Assembly: GCA_947372405.1 (NCBI GenBank) | Contig: CANBTO010000011.1 | Span: 1 to 26,917 of the forward strand | Origin: Verrucomicrobiaceae bacterium | Lineage (GTDB): Bacteria > Verrucomicrobiota > Verrucomicrobiae > Verrucomicrobiales > Akkermansiaceae | DNA: 26,917 nucleotides | Direction: 5' to 3' | In this document: one piece after another, positions 15,620-23,515 of the stretch | How positions within the stretch are numbered: position 1 is the stretch's first letter | Layout: each line of letters starts with the position of its first letter | Notes under the pieces: generated by a model | The model's database searches: none | What the model was told of the DNA's origin: nothing | What the model saw: only the letters and a program-made list of their open reading frames with translations | Made by a program: the position numbers and the translations under genes

Positions 15620-17302
15620 TCACCTGGAATGCTGGATCGCTTCGCAGACGGCGGGGAAGATCTGGCGCTTGCGGCTGACGACGCCCGGCGCGTGGAACAG
15701 CGTGTCGTCCTTGCGCTCGAAGGGAAGTTTCGCGAGCGCGGATTCCTGGCCCACGGCGAGGATCATGCTGTGGTGGAGCGCCACGTCGGTGACGGCCAGA
15801 ACCGTTAGATCGTAGTTCTTCGTCCGGTGGAGGTTTTTGAGGGTTTCCTCCAGCTCCACGCGTCTTGCGGCGAAACCGTGAAGGTCCCGCTCCTCCACTT
15901 GGGAGATGCTGATGTTGAGGCCCTGCTCGGTGAATTCCTTGCGGTCCGCATTGAGGATTTCATCGGGTGTGCCGTTGGCGATGAGCGAGCCGACAGCGAA
16001 AAACTCCTCGGTGAATTTCTTCGGGTCCACACCCGCCACGCCGCCCAGCCAGGTGAGCATTTCGCGGTCGAGCAAGGTGGTGGTCGGCGAGGTGAGGCAG
16101 AGTGTGTCCGAAACAATGCCGCCGCAGAGGCACATGGCCACGCCGGGAGGCGGCATGAGCCCGCGGTGGAAGAACTTGCGGCCGACGAGCGTGCAGGTCG
16201 AGCCGACCGGCTCGTTGAGGTAGCGGATCGGTTCGCGGGACACGAGATCGCCGGCGAGGCGGTGGTGGTCGATGACTTCAGTGACTTCCGCCTCCTCCAC
16301 GCCGTTGACGGCCTGGGCGTATTCGTTGTGATCGACGAGCGCGAGGCGGATGCGCGGTGGATCGACGAGGTCGGATTTCGAGATGACGCCGATCATTTTG
16401 CCGGTGGCGTGGTCCGCGACCGGGAACAGGTCCTGATCGACCGAGGAAAGGTGCTTGCGAAGGCGGGAGACGGGCTCGTTCGGGCAGACAACCTCGAACT
16501 TTTTCTCCATCACGTGGCGTACGGTGCGCGAGCAGCGGATAAGCGTGGAGGCGCTGGCCGTGTCCTGATCGCAGCGCAACAGATAGACGTTTTTCGTCCG
16601 GGCCAGTTGCTGGATTTCCGGAGAAACCGGGTTGCCGCCGGTGACCAGCAGGGCGCGTGCGCCGTAGTCGATGGCGGAGCGCTGGACGATCGGCCGGTCA
16701 CCGCAAATCACGAGGAACTGGGCGATGTTGTGTTCATCCGTGGCTTGCTTGAGGCGCCCGTCCACGGTTGCCTGCGACGATGCGCCGACGAGCAGGATGA
16801 GGTCCTCCTCCACCTCCGGCAACGGGCCCTCCGTGCCGAGGCTTTCTGCCTTGAGGGTTCTGGCCAGATGGGAGAGAGAGGCGTGGACGGTGCGCACGCT
16901 GAGGCCTTCGGTGTGTTCGGGAAGCAGCAACCGCAGCAGGTCGAAGTAACGCAGGATGCCGCAGAGGTTTCCTTCCTCGTCCTCCACCGGCACGCAACGG
17001 ATGTGGGCGGCCAGCATGCGGTGGTAGGCGGTGAGAAACGTGTCGGTCACGCACACCTTGACGACGTCGCGGTGGCTGATCATGCCGGCGTTGGTGCGGA
17101 CGTCGGTGATCAGCATCGGCACTTCCAGGCCGGCGCGTTCCAGCACCCACTTGGTGCGCTGGGAAATCTCGCCGCAGCGGGCAGCGATGGCGTACGGTTC
17201 CTCACCCACTTGTCGCAGCAGGGCCGCGTAGCCGATGGCGGAACAGATGGCGTCCGTGTCGGGATTCTTGTGGCCGATGACGTAGAAGGGTGGTTTTGTC
17301 AT
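15620..17302 (-). CDS. Manganese-dependent inorganic pyrophosphatase, family II, with CBS/DRTGG regulatory insert
   Basis: A cytoplasmic enzyme of 560 residues that hydrolyses PPi to phosphate. DHH-superfamily metal motifs are present: GHKNPDTDAICSAIGYA (His11, Asp15, Asp17), LVDHNE and VIDHHR in the DHH domain, and a C-terminal DHHA2 domain ending with the substrate motif SRKRQIFPAV. Plain family II enzymes have about 310 residues. The extra 250 between the first metal motif and VDHNE carry two CBS halves (VCVTDTFLTAYHRMLAAHIR ... GNLCGILRYFDL, and RLRKHLSSVDQDLFPVADHA ... GVISKSDL) flanking a DRTGG-like domain (QFLVICGDRPIVQRSAI, ARALLVTGG). Known proteins of this build are regulated by adenine nucleotides or diadenosine polyphosphates, so the same is inferred here. 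Convergent with the large surface-protein gene, with 142 bases between stops and no clear terminator. Confidence 0.93.
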   Translation of the reverse strand: MTKPPFYVIGHKNPDTDAICSAIGYAALLRQVGEEPYAIAARCGEISQRTKWVLERAGLEVPMLITDVRTNAGMISHRDVVKVCVTDTFLTAYHRMLAAHIRCVPVEDEEGNLCGILRYFDLLRLLLPEHTEGLSVRTVHASLSHLARTLKAESLGTEGPLPEVEEDLILLVGASSQATVDGRLKQATDEHNIAQFLVICGDRPIVQRSAIDYGARALLVTGGNPVSPEIQQLARTKNVYLLRCDQDTASASTLIRCSRTVRHVMEKKFEVVCPNEPVSRLRKHLSSVDQDLFPVADHATGKMIGVISKSDLVDPPRIRLALVDHNEYAQAVNGVEEAEVTEVIDHHRLAGDLVSREPIRYLNEPVGSTCTLVGRKFFHRGLMPPPGVAMCLCGGIVSDTLCLTSPTTTLLDREMLTWLGGVAGVDPKKFTEEFFAVGSLIANGTPDEILNADRKEFTEQGLNISISQVEERDLHGFAARRVELEETLKNLHRTKNYDLTVLAVTDVALHHSMILAVGQESALAKLPFERKDDTLFHAPGVVSRKRQIFPAVCEAIQHSR

Positions 17303-17616
17303 GTCGAACGAATGAGGAAAGCCGGACGATTGCAGGGCTGTCGATATCTAGCAAGCCAAGACAAGCGTTGTGGGTAGCCAGGGATCCACCATACGCAAAC
17401 CGATATCGGGCGGTGTTCTTTCATCAAAATGATGCAAATTCCATCTTGTTTTGACGCGGGATGAGGATGGGAAGTCTCTCAGGAAAATCACCGTGGACAT
17501 GAACAAGAGTCCTGCGGTGGCGCGCGCAGTCATCAATTTGGTGCGTCGCAAACAGGCTCGGGAGTTTGGCCGGATGATCCGGGAAGGAGTCTTCGACTGC
17601 CCGGCTCCGGCGGCGG

Positions 17617-17838
17617 ATGTGGCAGGCCAGGACCCCGCCGACCCGGTTCATCCCTTTGCCCGGACTGGCCATGGTGTTCGTCGCCGCCATCGCCATCCAT
17701 GACGGGACGCCGCTCTACACCATCGACACCCATTTCCAGAAAATCGCCAGACACACCACTCTCCTGCTCGATCGACCGGCTTACGGCGGGAGTTTCATCG
17801 AGGTGGATGACGGGCTCACATCCGCTCCGGGCACTTGA
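17617..17838 (+). pseudogene. Remnant of a PIN-domain (VapC-like) toxin gene
   Basis: The C-terminal half of a PIN ribonuclease domain can be read: LAMVFVAAIAIHDGTPLYTI followed by DTHFQKIARHTTLLL. The pattern 'AAiA..hg.pLyT.D.HF.kIA' is typical of VapC-type toxins. The upstream half with the first catalytic Asp is not in this frame, which is closed by a stop near 17574. A different frame (17433-17702) is open upstream but does not clearly match PIN or an antitoxin. The open stretch runs 23 bases into the 3' end of argS on the other strand. The simplest reading is a frameshifted, decayed toxin-antitoxin locus. A non-toxin coincidence cannot be excluded. Confidence 0.45.
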
Positions 17839-19561
17839 TGCCTAACAGGCCGAGACCGGTGGTGAGGATGCGGGCGGTGAGTTCGCAGAGCGCGAGGCGG
17901 CTGGAGCGCACCGGTCCGTCGGACTTGAGGACCGGACAGGCTTCGAAGAACGAGTGGAAGGCGCGGGCGAGTTCCAGCAGATAGTTGGCGAGCAGGTTCG
18001 GGCGGAAGTCATCGACGATCAATGGCAGCAACTCGCCGAAGCGGGCATGCAGGCGGGCGAGATGGATCTCCGCCTCCTCGGTGAGCGTGATCGTGGCCGA
18101 GGCGGCGTCGAAGGGAACATCGAGCTTGCGGAAAATCGAACGGATGCGGACCGATGAATACTGGAGGTAAGGAGCGGTATCACCTTGCAGCGCGAGCATC
18201 CGGTCCCAGTTGAAAACGTAGTCGGTGAGGCGGCCTTGCGAGAGTTCCGCGAACTTCACCGATCCAATGCCGACAATCTCCGCGATCGCGGCGGCTTCCT
18301 CACCTTGGAGGTCGGGGTTTTTCTCGGCGATGATCTTCGCGGCGCGCTCGACTGATTCGGTTAGAACATCGGTGAGCTGCACGTTTTCACCCGAGCGTGT
18401 CTTCATCAGCTTGCGGTCCTCACCGAGAATGGAGCCGAAGGCGATGTGCTGGAAATTCCCGGTCTTGCCCCAGCGCGCGGCGGCTTCGAAGATCTGGCGG
18501 AAATGCAGTTGCTGCGGCACGCCGACGACATACCAGACCTGGTCCGCCTTCCATTCGTCGATGCGGAACTGGATGGTGGCGAGGTCGGTGGTGGCGTAGA
18601 GGAATCCGCCGTCGGCCTTGCGGATGATGGCGGGGTTGTCCGTCCAGCCGTCCTCGCGGTGGACCATGAAGGGATCGTCCTCGGGTTTCTTCGTGCCGTC
18701 CGAGAAGATGCACACGGCGCCGTTGCTCTCGCGGGCGAGGCCTTTGGTTAGAAACTCGTTGACGAGGCCGGCGAGGCGGTCGTTGTAATAACTCTCGCCG
18801 AGCCAGTGGTCGAACATCACGTCGAGCGTGTCGTAGATCTTCTGGAGGCCGTGTTTGGAGACTTCGATGCACTTCTTCCAGATGGTTAGATTCTCCTCGT
18901 CGCCGGCCTGGAGTTTTACCAGTTCGTTCTTGCAGGTTTCGAGCACGGCGGGATCGGCCTTGGTCGCGGCGTTGACCTCGCGGTAAACGCGGACCAGTTC
19001 GGCGATCGGATCCGCCTCCAGCGCGGCTGCGTCCAGCAGGGTTTTCCAGCCGTGGATGATCATGCCGAACTGCGTGCCCCAGTCGCCGATGTGGTTGTCC
19101 GCGATCACCTTGAAGCCGAGGAAACGGGCGATGCGGCAGAGCGAGTCCCCGATGATCGTCGAGCGGATGTGGCCGATGTGCATCGGCTTGGCGACGTTCG
19201 GCGCGGAGAAATCGACGACCACGGTCTTGCCCTCGCCGATGGCGGGAACGCCGAGCTTTTCATCGCCTAACAAGGCGGTGGCCTTGGCTGCGTAGGCGGC
19301 GGGCAGGATGCGGAAATTGATGAAACCCGGACCGGCGATGTCCGCGGTGGCGAGGCCGTCAAGCTGGAGGTGGCCGATGATTTCCTGGGCCAGCGCGCGC
19401 GGATTCGACTTGCGCTGCTTGGCGAGCACCATGGCGGCGTTCGTCTGATAGTCGCCGAAGCGCAGGTCCGCGGCGGCGGTGACGGCGGCGGATGCGGGTT
19501 CGCCGAGAGTGGCGGCAAGCGCGGCGGCGAGGCGGTTTTCGAGGTCCTGGAGGATCGTCAT
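17816..19561 (-). CDS. argS: Arginyl-tRNA synthetase
   Basis: A class I synthetase of 581 residues, the expected length, charging tRNA-Arg in the cytoplasm. The N-terminal Add1 domain contains LRFGDYQTNAAMVLAKQ. The ATP site has HIGH as PMHIGHIRS (His128-His131), preceded by VDFSAPNVAKPMHIGH, which is diagnostic for ArgS. The KMSKS counterpart is LMKTRSG (385-391). MFDHWLGESYYND lies in the catalytic core, and the C-terminal anticodon-binding DALR domain ends GLGLLGIKCPERM, another family hallmark. It lies 27 bases downstream of the EIIA gene on the same strand, so the two are probably co-transcribed. No Shine-Dalgarno sequence is visible. Confidence 0.97.
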   Translation of the reverse strand: MTILQDLENRLAAALAATLGEPASAAVTAAADLRFGDYQTNAAMVLAKQRKSNPRALAQEIIGHLQLDGLATADIAGPGFINFRILPAAYAAKATALLGDEKLGVPAIGEGKTVVVDFSAPNVAKPMHIGHIRSTIIGDSLCRIARFLGFKVIADNHIGDWGTQFGMIIHGWKTLLDAAALEADPIAELVRVYREVNAATKADPAVLETCKNELVKLQAGDEENLTIWKKCIEVSKHGLQKIYDTLDVMFDHWLGESYYNDRLAGLVNEFLTKGLARESNGAVCIFSDGTKKPEDDPFMVHREDGWTDNPAIIRKADGGFLYATTDLATIQFRIDEWKADQVWYVVGVPQQLHFRQIFEAAARWGKTGNFQHIAFGSILGEDRKLMKTRSGENVQLTDVLTESVERAAKIIAEKNPDLQGEEAAAIAEIVGIGSVKFAELSQGRLTDYVFNWDRMLALQGDTAPYLQYSSVRIRSIFRKLDVPFDAASATITLTEEAEIHLARLHARFGELLPLIVDDFRPNLLANYLLELARAFHSFFEACPVLKSDGPVRSSRLALCELTARILTTGLGLLGIKCPERM

Positions 19562-19588
19562 GGCGTGTGGAGTCGGGTCCCGGCGGTT

Positions 19589-20071
19589 TCAGACGCCGGG
19601 CGCGGCCACACGGGACGGTTTGCAATCGAGAATGGCAAGGATTTCATCGCGCGATTCCGCTTCGCCGAGCTGGCGGCGGATCTCGGCATTGGTGAACATT
19701 TTCGCGATGGCGGCCAGCGTCCGCAGGTGCAAGTGGTAGTCCCTGCGGGGAACGATGAAGAGCACGATGAGATGAACAGGCGCGTTGTCGATGGATTCGA
19801 AATCAATACCCGCACTGGACCTCCCGAAAACCGCCACCACATCGTCCCTGTCGTCCGAAAAAGCGTGTGGTATGGCGACTCCCGCGCCAATTCCGGTGCT
19901 CACCTGTTCCTCGCGGGCCTTGAACGCGGTGAGCATTTCCTCGCGTTGCAATGCGGCAAGCCGGCCGGTTTCCACCAGACGATCGACCAACTCCGTGATG
20001 GCAGGCCAATGCTCGACCGCCTTCATTTCGAGGATGATCTGGTCCGCGCTCAGCAACTTCGCCAACTTCAT
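19589..20071 (-). CDS. PTS EIIA domain protein (fructose/nitrogen type, PtsN-like)
   Basis: A single-domain, 160-residue cytoplasmic protein of the PTS EIIA-2 (fructose/mannitol/Ntr) family. The phosphorylatable His69 sits in GIGAGVAIPHAF, the exact family context. The flanking features TELVDRLVETGRL, REEQVSTG, APVHLIVLFIVPRRDYHLHL and LAAIAKMF are standard. No membrane EIIC or EIIB gene is near, so a regulatory (PtsN-like) rather than sugar-transport role is more likely; EI and HPr are not in the window. argS follows 27 bases later. Upstream, a 153-base gap separates it from the phosphoribosyltransferase gene and contains an 8-base hairpin (20084-20105). Confidence 0.88.
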   Translation of the reverse strand: MKLAKLLSADQIILEMKAVEHWPAITELVDRLVETGRLAALQREEMLTAFKAREEQVSTGIGAGVAIPHAFSDDRDDVVAVFGRSSAGIDFESIDNAPVHLIVLFIVPRRDYHLHLRTLAAIAKMFTNAEIRRQLGEAESRDEILAILDCKPSRVAAPGV

Positions 20072-20083
20072 AAAGACAATCGG

Positions 20084-20105
20084 TCGCCGCAGACTTTTGC
20101 GGCGA
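20084..20105 (-). promoter_or_regulatory. Hairpin just upstream of the EIIA gene
   Basis: TCGCCGCA (20084-20091) and TGCGGCGA (20098-20105) are perfect inverted copies around a 6-base loop, 12 bases before the EIIA start on the reverse strand. No T-tract follows, so it is more likely a leader structure over the ribosome-entry region than a terminator. Its role is unknown. Confidence 0.4.
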
Positions 20106-20224
20106 GGGCGATTGGCTATCGGCCCGGCTTTGAAATGGCAAGCGGATTTCCCGAGGTTTCAATCTGCATCACACTGGCTGCGGTCGTCCTTCGACATTCC
20201 GCGAGCGTTGGCGTCCGGACTCAA

Positions 20225-20896
20225 TCAATCGTGTTTCATCGCGAGTTGGCGGTGCTCGGCCTGGGCCAGCAGCCATTTCACCTGCGCGTCCGTGGTCTGC
20301 GAGAAATCCTCATACCACTGGCCGACGGCGCGGAAATACATGGGCTTGATGAGGATGACGAGCTGATCGACCAGCGGCTCCAGAATGCCGCATGAATCCG
20401 CAGCGGCGGTGGGCACGGCGACCACGATCTTGGCGGGCCCCTGCCGACGAAGAGCCGTCACTGCCGCGCGGATCGTGGAACCCGTGGCGATGCCGTCATC
20501 GACGAGAATGACGGTTCTGCCCCGGACATCCGGCGCGGTTGTATGCCCGCGATAGGCGATTTCCCGGCGGTGAAGTTCCTCCAACTCCATGGCCACCGTG
20601 TTTTCGATCCGGTCCAGTGAAACATCCGAGGTCCGGACGACCTGCTCGTTGATCACGCGCACGTCGCCGCTGGCGATGGCTCCCATCGCCAGTTCCTCCC
20701 AACCCGGCAGGCCGAGTTTCCGCACCACGATCACATCAAGCGGTGCGTGAAGCTCCTTGGCCACTTCGTAGGCCACCGGCACGCCCCCGCGTGGCAGTCC
20801 GATGACGGTGACGTCGTCTTGATCGGCGAACTCGTGCAGCTCCTTGGCGAGCATCTGTCCGGCATGCGCCCGGTCCTTGAACATCATGGCTTTCAT
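20225..20896 (-). CDS. Phosphoribosyltransferase-family protein
   Basis: The product has 223 residues from the ATG at 20896. Upstream in-frame starts up to 20944 are less likely, because an excellent AGGAG stands five bases before this ATG. The type I phosphoribosyltransferase fold is shown by the PRPP loop VILVDDGIATGST (129-141), the early GLPRGGVPVAYEVA, and DVIVVRKLGLPGWEELAMGA. Stand-alone proteins of this type, annotated only as phosphoribosyltransferase, often sit beside a dienelactone-hydrolase-like protein, exactly as here. The base substrate is unknown. The ATG overlaps the stop codon of the upstream hydrolase by four bases (ATGA), so translation is coupled. Confidence 0.87.
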   Translation of the reverse strand: MKAMMFKDRAHAGQMLAKELHEFADQDDVTVIGLPRGGVPVAYEVAKELHAPLDVIVVRKLGLPGWEELAMGAIASGDVRVINEQVVRTSDVSLDRIENTVAMELEELHRREIAYRGHTTAPDVRGRTVILVDDGIATGSTIRAAVTALRRQGPAKIVVAVPTAAADSCGILEPLVDQLVILIKPMYFRAVGQWYEDFSQTTDAQVKWLLAQAEHRQLAMKHD

Positions 20897-21594
20897 GCGA
20901 TCTCCTTTCCGGGGTTCGTGCCCGTCATGTGCCTGTTGAACCACCGGGCGCTGATGCGGGCGACCTCTTCGAGTTTGCCGCGCTCCTCGAAAAGGTGCGT
21001 GGCCCCGGGGATCAGTGCCATTTCCTTCCCGCAGTGGAGTTTGAGCATGGCAATCTCGTTCAAGCGGATGATCCCGCTGTCAAGTCCGCCAACGATGAGA
21101 AGCGTGGGGCTCAGCACGTCGTACAAGGCTCCGCCCGCCAGGTCCGGCCTGCCACCGCGTGAAACCACCGCCGCGATGCGCCGGCCCATCGCGGCCGCCG
21201 CCATCAGCGCGGCTCCGCCACCAGTGCTGGCCCCGAAATAGCCGATTGCGAGGTTCCGGGTTTCCTGCTGCGAGCCGATCCAGCGAGTCGCTCCTAACAG
21301 CCGTTCCGCAAGCAGTTCGATGTCGAAACGCAGTTCTCCGGTAGCCGCGTCCGCTTCCGCTTCCCCCGGGGTCAGCAGATCGAACAACAAGGTGCCGATG
21401 CCCGCATCACGGATGATCGAGGCGACCAGACGGTTGCGCGGGCTGAGGCGGCTGCTGCCGCTGCCGTGGGCGAAAAGGACGATGCCTTTTGCACCTTCGG
21501 GAATGATCATATCCCCGTAAAGATTCACTCCGTCGGCATCAATCCACACCATGGGCCTCCGTAGGAGCCCTTTCGGATTCGTTGTGGTTTTCAT
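20893..21594 (-). CDS. Alpha/beta hydrolase (dienelactone-hydrolase-like)
   Basis: The product is 233 residues with no signal peptide. The family N-terminus is clear: GVNLYGDMIIPEGAKGIVLF then AHGSGSSRLSPRNRLVA, supplying the oxyanion-hole HG. The catalytic triad is readable: nucleophile Ser123 in GASTGGG, Asp172 in VGGLDSGI and His200 in PGATHLFEE. It starts at the ATG at 21594 with no Shine-Dalgarno sequence near it. Its own last codons contain the ribosome-binding site for the phosphoribosyltransferase gene, which begins inside its stop. The physiological ester or lactone substrate is unknown. Divergent from the Hsp20 gene across a 406-base gap, which hints at shared stress control. Confidence 0.87.
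   Translation of the reverse strand: MKTTTNPKGLLRRPMVWIDADGVNLYGDMIIPEGAKGIVLFAHGSGSSRLSPRNRLVASIIRDAGIGTLLFDLLTPGEAEADAATGELRFDIELLAERLLGATRWIGSQQETRNLAIGYFGASTGGGAALMAAAAMGRRIAAVVSRGGRPDLAGGALYDVLSPTLLIVGGLDSGIIRLNEIAMLKLHCGKEMALIPGATHLFEERGKLEEVARISARWFNRHMTGTNPGKEIA
20900..20908 (-). promoter_or_regulatory. Strong Shine-Dalgarno deciding the phosphoribosyltransferase start
   Basis: AAAGGAGAT on the reverse strand lies within the last codons of the hydrolase gene, with AGGAG five bases before the ATG at 20896. It fixes the start. It stands out because nearly every other gene in the window lacks a recognisable Shine-Dalgarno sequence. Confidence 0.8.
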
Positions 21595-22000
21595 GGGCTG
21601 GGGTCGGGCTGGGTTTGACGGTTGCGCTCCTTCACATGATGAAACTTATCAGATCTTCCGGGTCCGCCTATGCGCCGGGCCGGACATTCGCAATAAGGGT
21701 TTTCCGCAGCATTCCATGAGAGGATCGCACCGTATTGGTGGAATCACCTACCGCACTTTGCGCGCGGCCGCTCATAAGGGAATGTGAGAACCCACAGTTC
21801 AAAAAACCGTTGCCCCGTATATTGTGAACTTGTCGCGACGCGGCTGGTGGCGGCTACCCCCTTTTCAACCGGAACAACCAACGGATGCAAAAGCCGCCGC
21901 CAGCCGCACCAGCGGAACAACTGATGGATTGGCGGCCTGTCAAAGCCGGAGACACAGGGCGTCCAGTGAGTCAAACCACACCGGCATAGAAAGGTCCAAG
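21595..22000. promoter_or_regulatory. Divergent control region between hydrolase and Hsp20 genes
   Basis: No gene was recognised in these 406 bases. On the Hsp20 side, TATATT at 21818-21823 is a possible -10, but no convincing -35 lies 17 bases before it. It sits between the arms of an inverted repeat, AGTTCA (21796-21801) and TGAACT (21825-21830), which would suit an operator. The Hsp20 leader would then be about 170 bases long. GAAAGG at 21989-21994 is a usable Shine-Dalgarno for Hsp20. No CIRCE element was seen, and no clear promoter was found for the hydrolase side. Confidence 0.35.
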
Positions 22001-22498
22001 ATGAGCATACTAGCAAAATGGAATCCGCAGAACAAAGCGAACGAGCTCGACGTCTGGCGTCCAGCCACACGTTGGGATCCGGTTCGCGAGATGGAGGAAT
22101 TGATGCGCGGAATGCAGAGGGCGTTCGGTGCATGGCCTGTGAAATCCGAGGAGTCGATGAAACTTTCCGAATGGGCTCCCTCGGTGGACATCGGCGAGGA
22201 TGACAAGGAATTCGTCGTCAAGGCGGAGCTTCCCGAAGTGAAGAAGGAGGATATCAAGGTGAACGTTGAAAACGGCACCCTCTCGATCAGCGGCGAACGC
22301 AAGGTGGAGAAAGAGGAGAAATCCATGAAATTCCACCGCGTGGAACGCGCCTACGGACGCTTCGAACGCAGCTTCAGCCTGCCGGACGAGGCGGATGCGG
22401 ACAAGATCACTTCCGAATTCAAGGAAGGGGTTCTCACCGTCCATCTGCCTAAAAACCCGAAGGCGAAACCCGCCTCGCACCAGATTCCCGTGCATTGA
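22001..22498 (+). CDS. Hsp20 / small heat-shock protein (alpha-crystallin domain)
   Basis: A 165-residue cytoplasmic ATP-independent holdase that binds unfolding proteins under stress. The alpha-crystallin domain spans about residues 55-150: WAPSVDIGEDDKEFVVKAEL, PEVKKEDIKVNVENGTLSIS, GERK, FERSFSLPDEADADKI and the closing GVLTVHLPK, all standard. The N-terminal arm contains WDPVREMEELMRGMQRAFG. The frame is open from 21824, but the ATG at 22001 has a Shine-Dalgarno (GAAAGG) and a normal family start (MSILAKWNP). Divergent from the hydrolase/phosphoribosyltransferase pair and convergent with gluQ, with two strong hairpins in between. Confidence 0.95.
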   Translation: MSILAKWNPQNKANELDVWRPATRWDPVREMEELMRGMQRAFGAWPVKSEESMKLSEWAPSVDIGEDDKEFVVKAELPEVKKEDIKVNVENGTLSISGERKVEKEEKSMKFHRVERAYGRFERSFSLPDEADADKITSEFKEGVLTVHLPKNPKAKPASHQIPVH

Positions 22499-22510
22499 TG
22501 GAAGGACCGC

Positions 22511-22540
22511 GCCACGCGTCCGCCATAACAAGCGCGTGGC
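22511..22540. terminator. First hairpin between the convergent Hsp20 and gluQ genes
   Basis: GCCACGCG (22511-22518) pairs perfectly with CGCGTGGC (22533-22540) across a 14-base loop, 12 bases after the Hsp20 stop. No T-tract follows. With the next hairpin it probably forms a bidirectional stop zone. Confidence 0.45.
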
Positions 22541-22547
22541 CGAAAGC

Positions 22548-22590
22548 GAAGGGCGGTCGTTGGTGGAAACACCGGCGGCCGCCCTTCTTT
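22548..22590. terminator. Second hairpin between Hsp20 and gluQ, likely bidirectional terminator
   Basis: GAAGGGCGG (22548-22556) pairs with CCGCCCTTC (22579-22587). The stem can extend inward through two more pairs and wobble pairs to about 14 pairs. It ends with a short TTT on the forward strand. It lies 50 bases after the Hsp20 stop and 22 bases beyond the gluQ stop on the other strand, so it fits a shared terminator despite the short T-run. Confidence 0.6.
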
Positions 22591-22611
22591 GTGGACCTGA
22601 GGAACCTCAAG

Positions 22612-23475
22612 TCATTCCCTGATGGCATCGCGATGAATGTTTTCAACGCGATCAAGCACTTCGGCGGCCGTCAGCCCGGACGCGCGCATCGTGGAGATGG
22701 AAAGCGCATCGCAGCGTTTCGCGAGGCGTTTGCCATGGTCGTCGAGCACCAGTTCATGGTGGAGATAAACCGGTTCGGGCAGCCCGAGCAGCGCCTGCAG
22801 CGTGCGGTGGACATGGGTGGAGCCCAGCAGGTCCTCGCCGCGGGTGACATGGGTGATTTGCTGGAACGCGTCGTCCACCACCACGGCGAGGTGATAGGCA
22901 GTGCCGATGTCCTTGCGGGCAAGCACCACGTCCCCAAGCAAGGCAGGGTCCACCGCGAAGGTGCCGTGGCGCAGGTCGTGGAAGGTAAGGGGACCTGCCA
23001 GCGCATGCGCCTTTTGCGAAGCCAGACGCCACGAGTGCGGGATTCCGGATGCCAGTTTCTCAAGCCGGGTCTCGGTTGTTAGATCGCGGCAGGTGCCGGG
23101 GTAGAGCGGTCCTTCCGGTCCCTGTGGCGCTGAAGCCATGCGTGCCCATTCATCCTGGATCTCCCTGCGCGTGCAGAAACACGGATAGGCCAACCCCTGC
23201 TCGCGGAGTCCCGCCAGCGCGGCTTCGTAGGCCGCGGTGCGTGTCGTCTGGCGGAGTGGCTCGCCGTCCCAGCGCAGGCCGAGCCATTCGAGATCCTCCT
23301 CGATTTCGCGGTAGTATTCATCGCGTACTCTCGGGCCGTCGATGTCCTCATGGCGCAGCAGGAACACGCCGTCCGGCCCGGCGCGCGCCAGATCATGCGC
23401 GATCCACGCCGCCAGCACATGGCCCAGGTGCAGCCGCCCCGTGGGGCTGGGTGCGAAGCGGGTGCGGACTGGCAT
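22612..23475 (-). CDS. gluQ: Glutamyl-Q tRNA(Asp) synthetase
   Basis: This truncated GluRS-like enzyme attaches glutamate to queuosine in the anticodon of tRNA-Asp. It has 287 residues from the ATG at 23475; a GTG at 23490 would add five. It has the GluRS catalytic core (RFAPSPTGRLHLGHVLAAW with HLGH at 16-19, HEDIDGPRVRDEY, THVTRGEDLLGSTHVHRTL) and a KMSKS-like KRLAKR near residue 249, but no anticodon-binding domain, which defines GluQRS. Cys residues in YPCFCTRREI and YPGTCRD match the family zinc site. It lies 40 bases downstream of the gene for the unknown 570-aa protein. Queuosine biosynthesis genes are not in the window. Confidence 0.93.
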   Translation of the reverse strand: MPVRTRFAPSPTGRLHLGHVLAAWIAHDLARAGPDGVFLLRHEDIDGPRVRDEYYREIEEDLEWLGLRWDGEPLRQTTRTAAYEAALAGLREQGLAYPCFCTRREIQDEWARMASAPQGPEGPLYPGTCRDLTTETRLEKLASGIPHSWRLASQKAHALAGPLTFHDLRHGTFAVDPALLGDVVLARKDIGTAYHLAVVVDDAFQQITHVTRGEDLLGSTHVHRTLQALLGLPEPVYLHHELVLDDHGKRLAKRCDALSISTMRASGLTAAEVLDRVENIHRDAIRE

Positions 23476-23515
23476 GCCCTTGTTTTTCACGACCCGGCGC
23501 GATTGGCAATCCCGG

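Noticed and set aside
15827..17377. Long 516-codon forward frame across the pyrophosphatase gene
   Set aside because: Antisense shadow; the reverse-strand enzyme has all catalytic motifs.
17340..17420. CGATATC motifs and a CCGATATCGG palindrome as possible mobile-element ends
   Set aside because: No transposase, no paired terminal repeats at matching distance and no target duplication were seen.
21824..22000. Upstream extension of the Hsp20 frame
   Set aside because: The extension has no family similarity, while the ATG at 22001 has a Shine-Dalgarno and a normal Hsp20 N-terminus.
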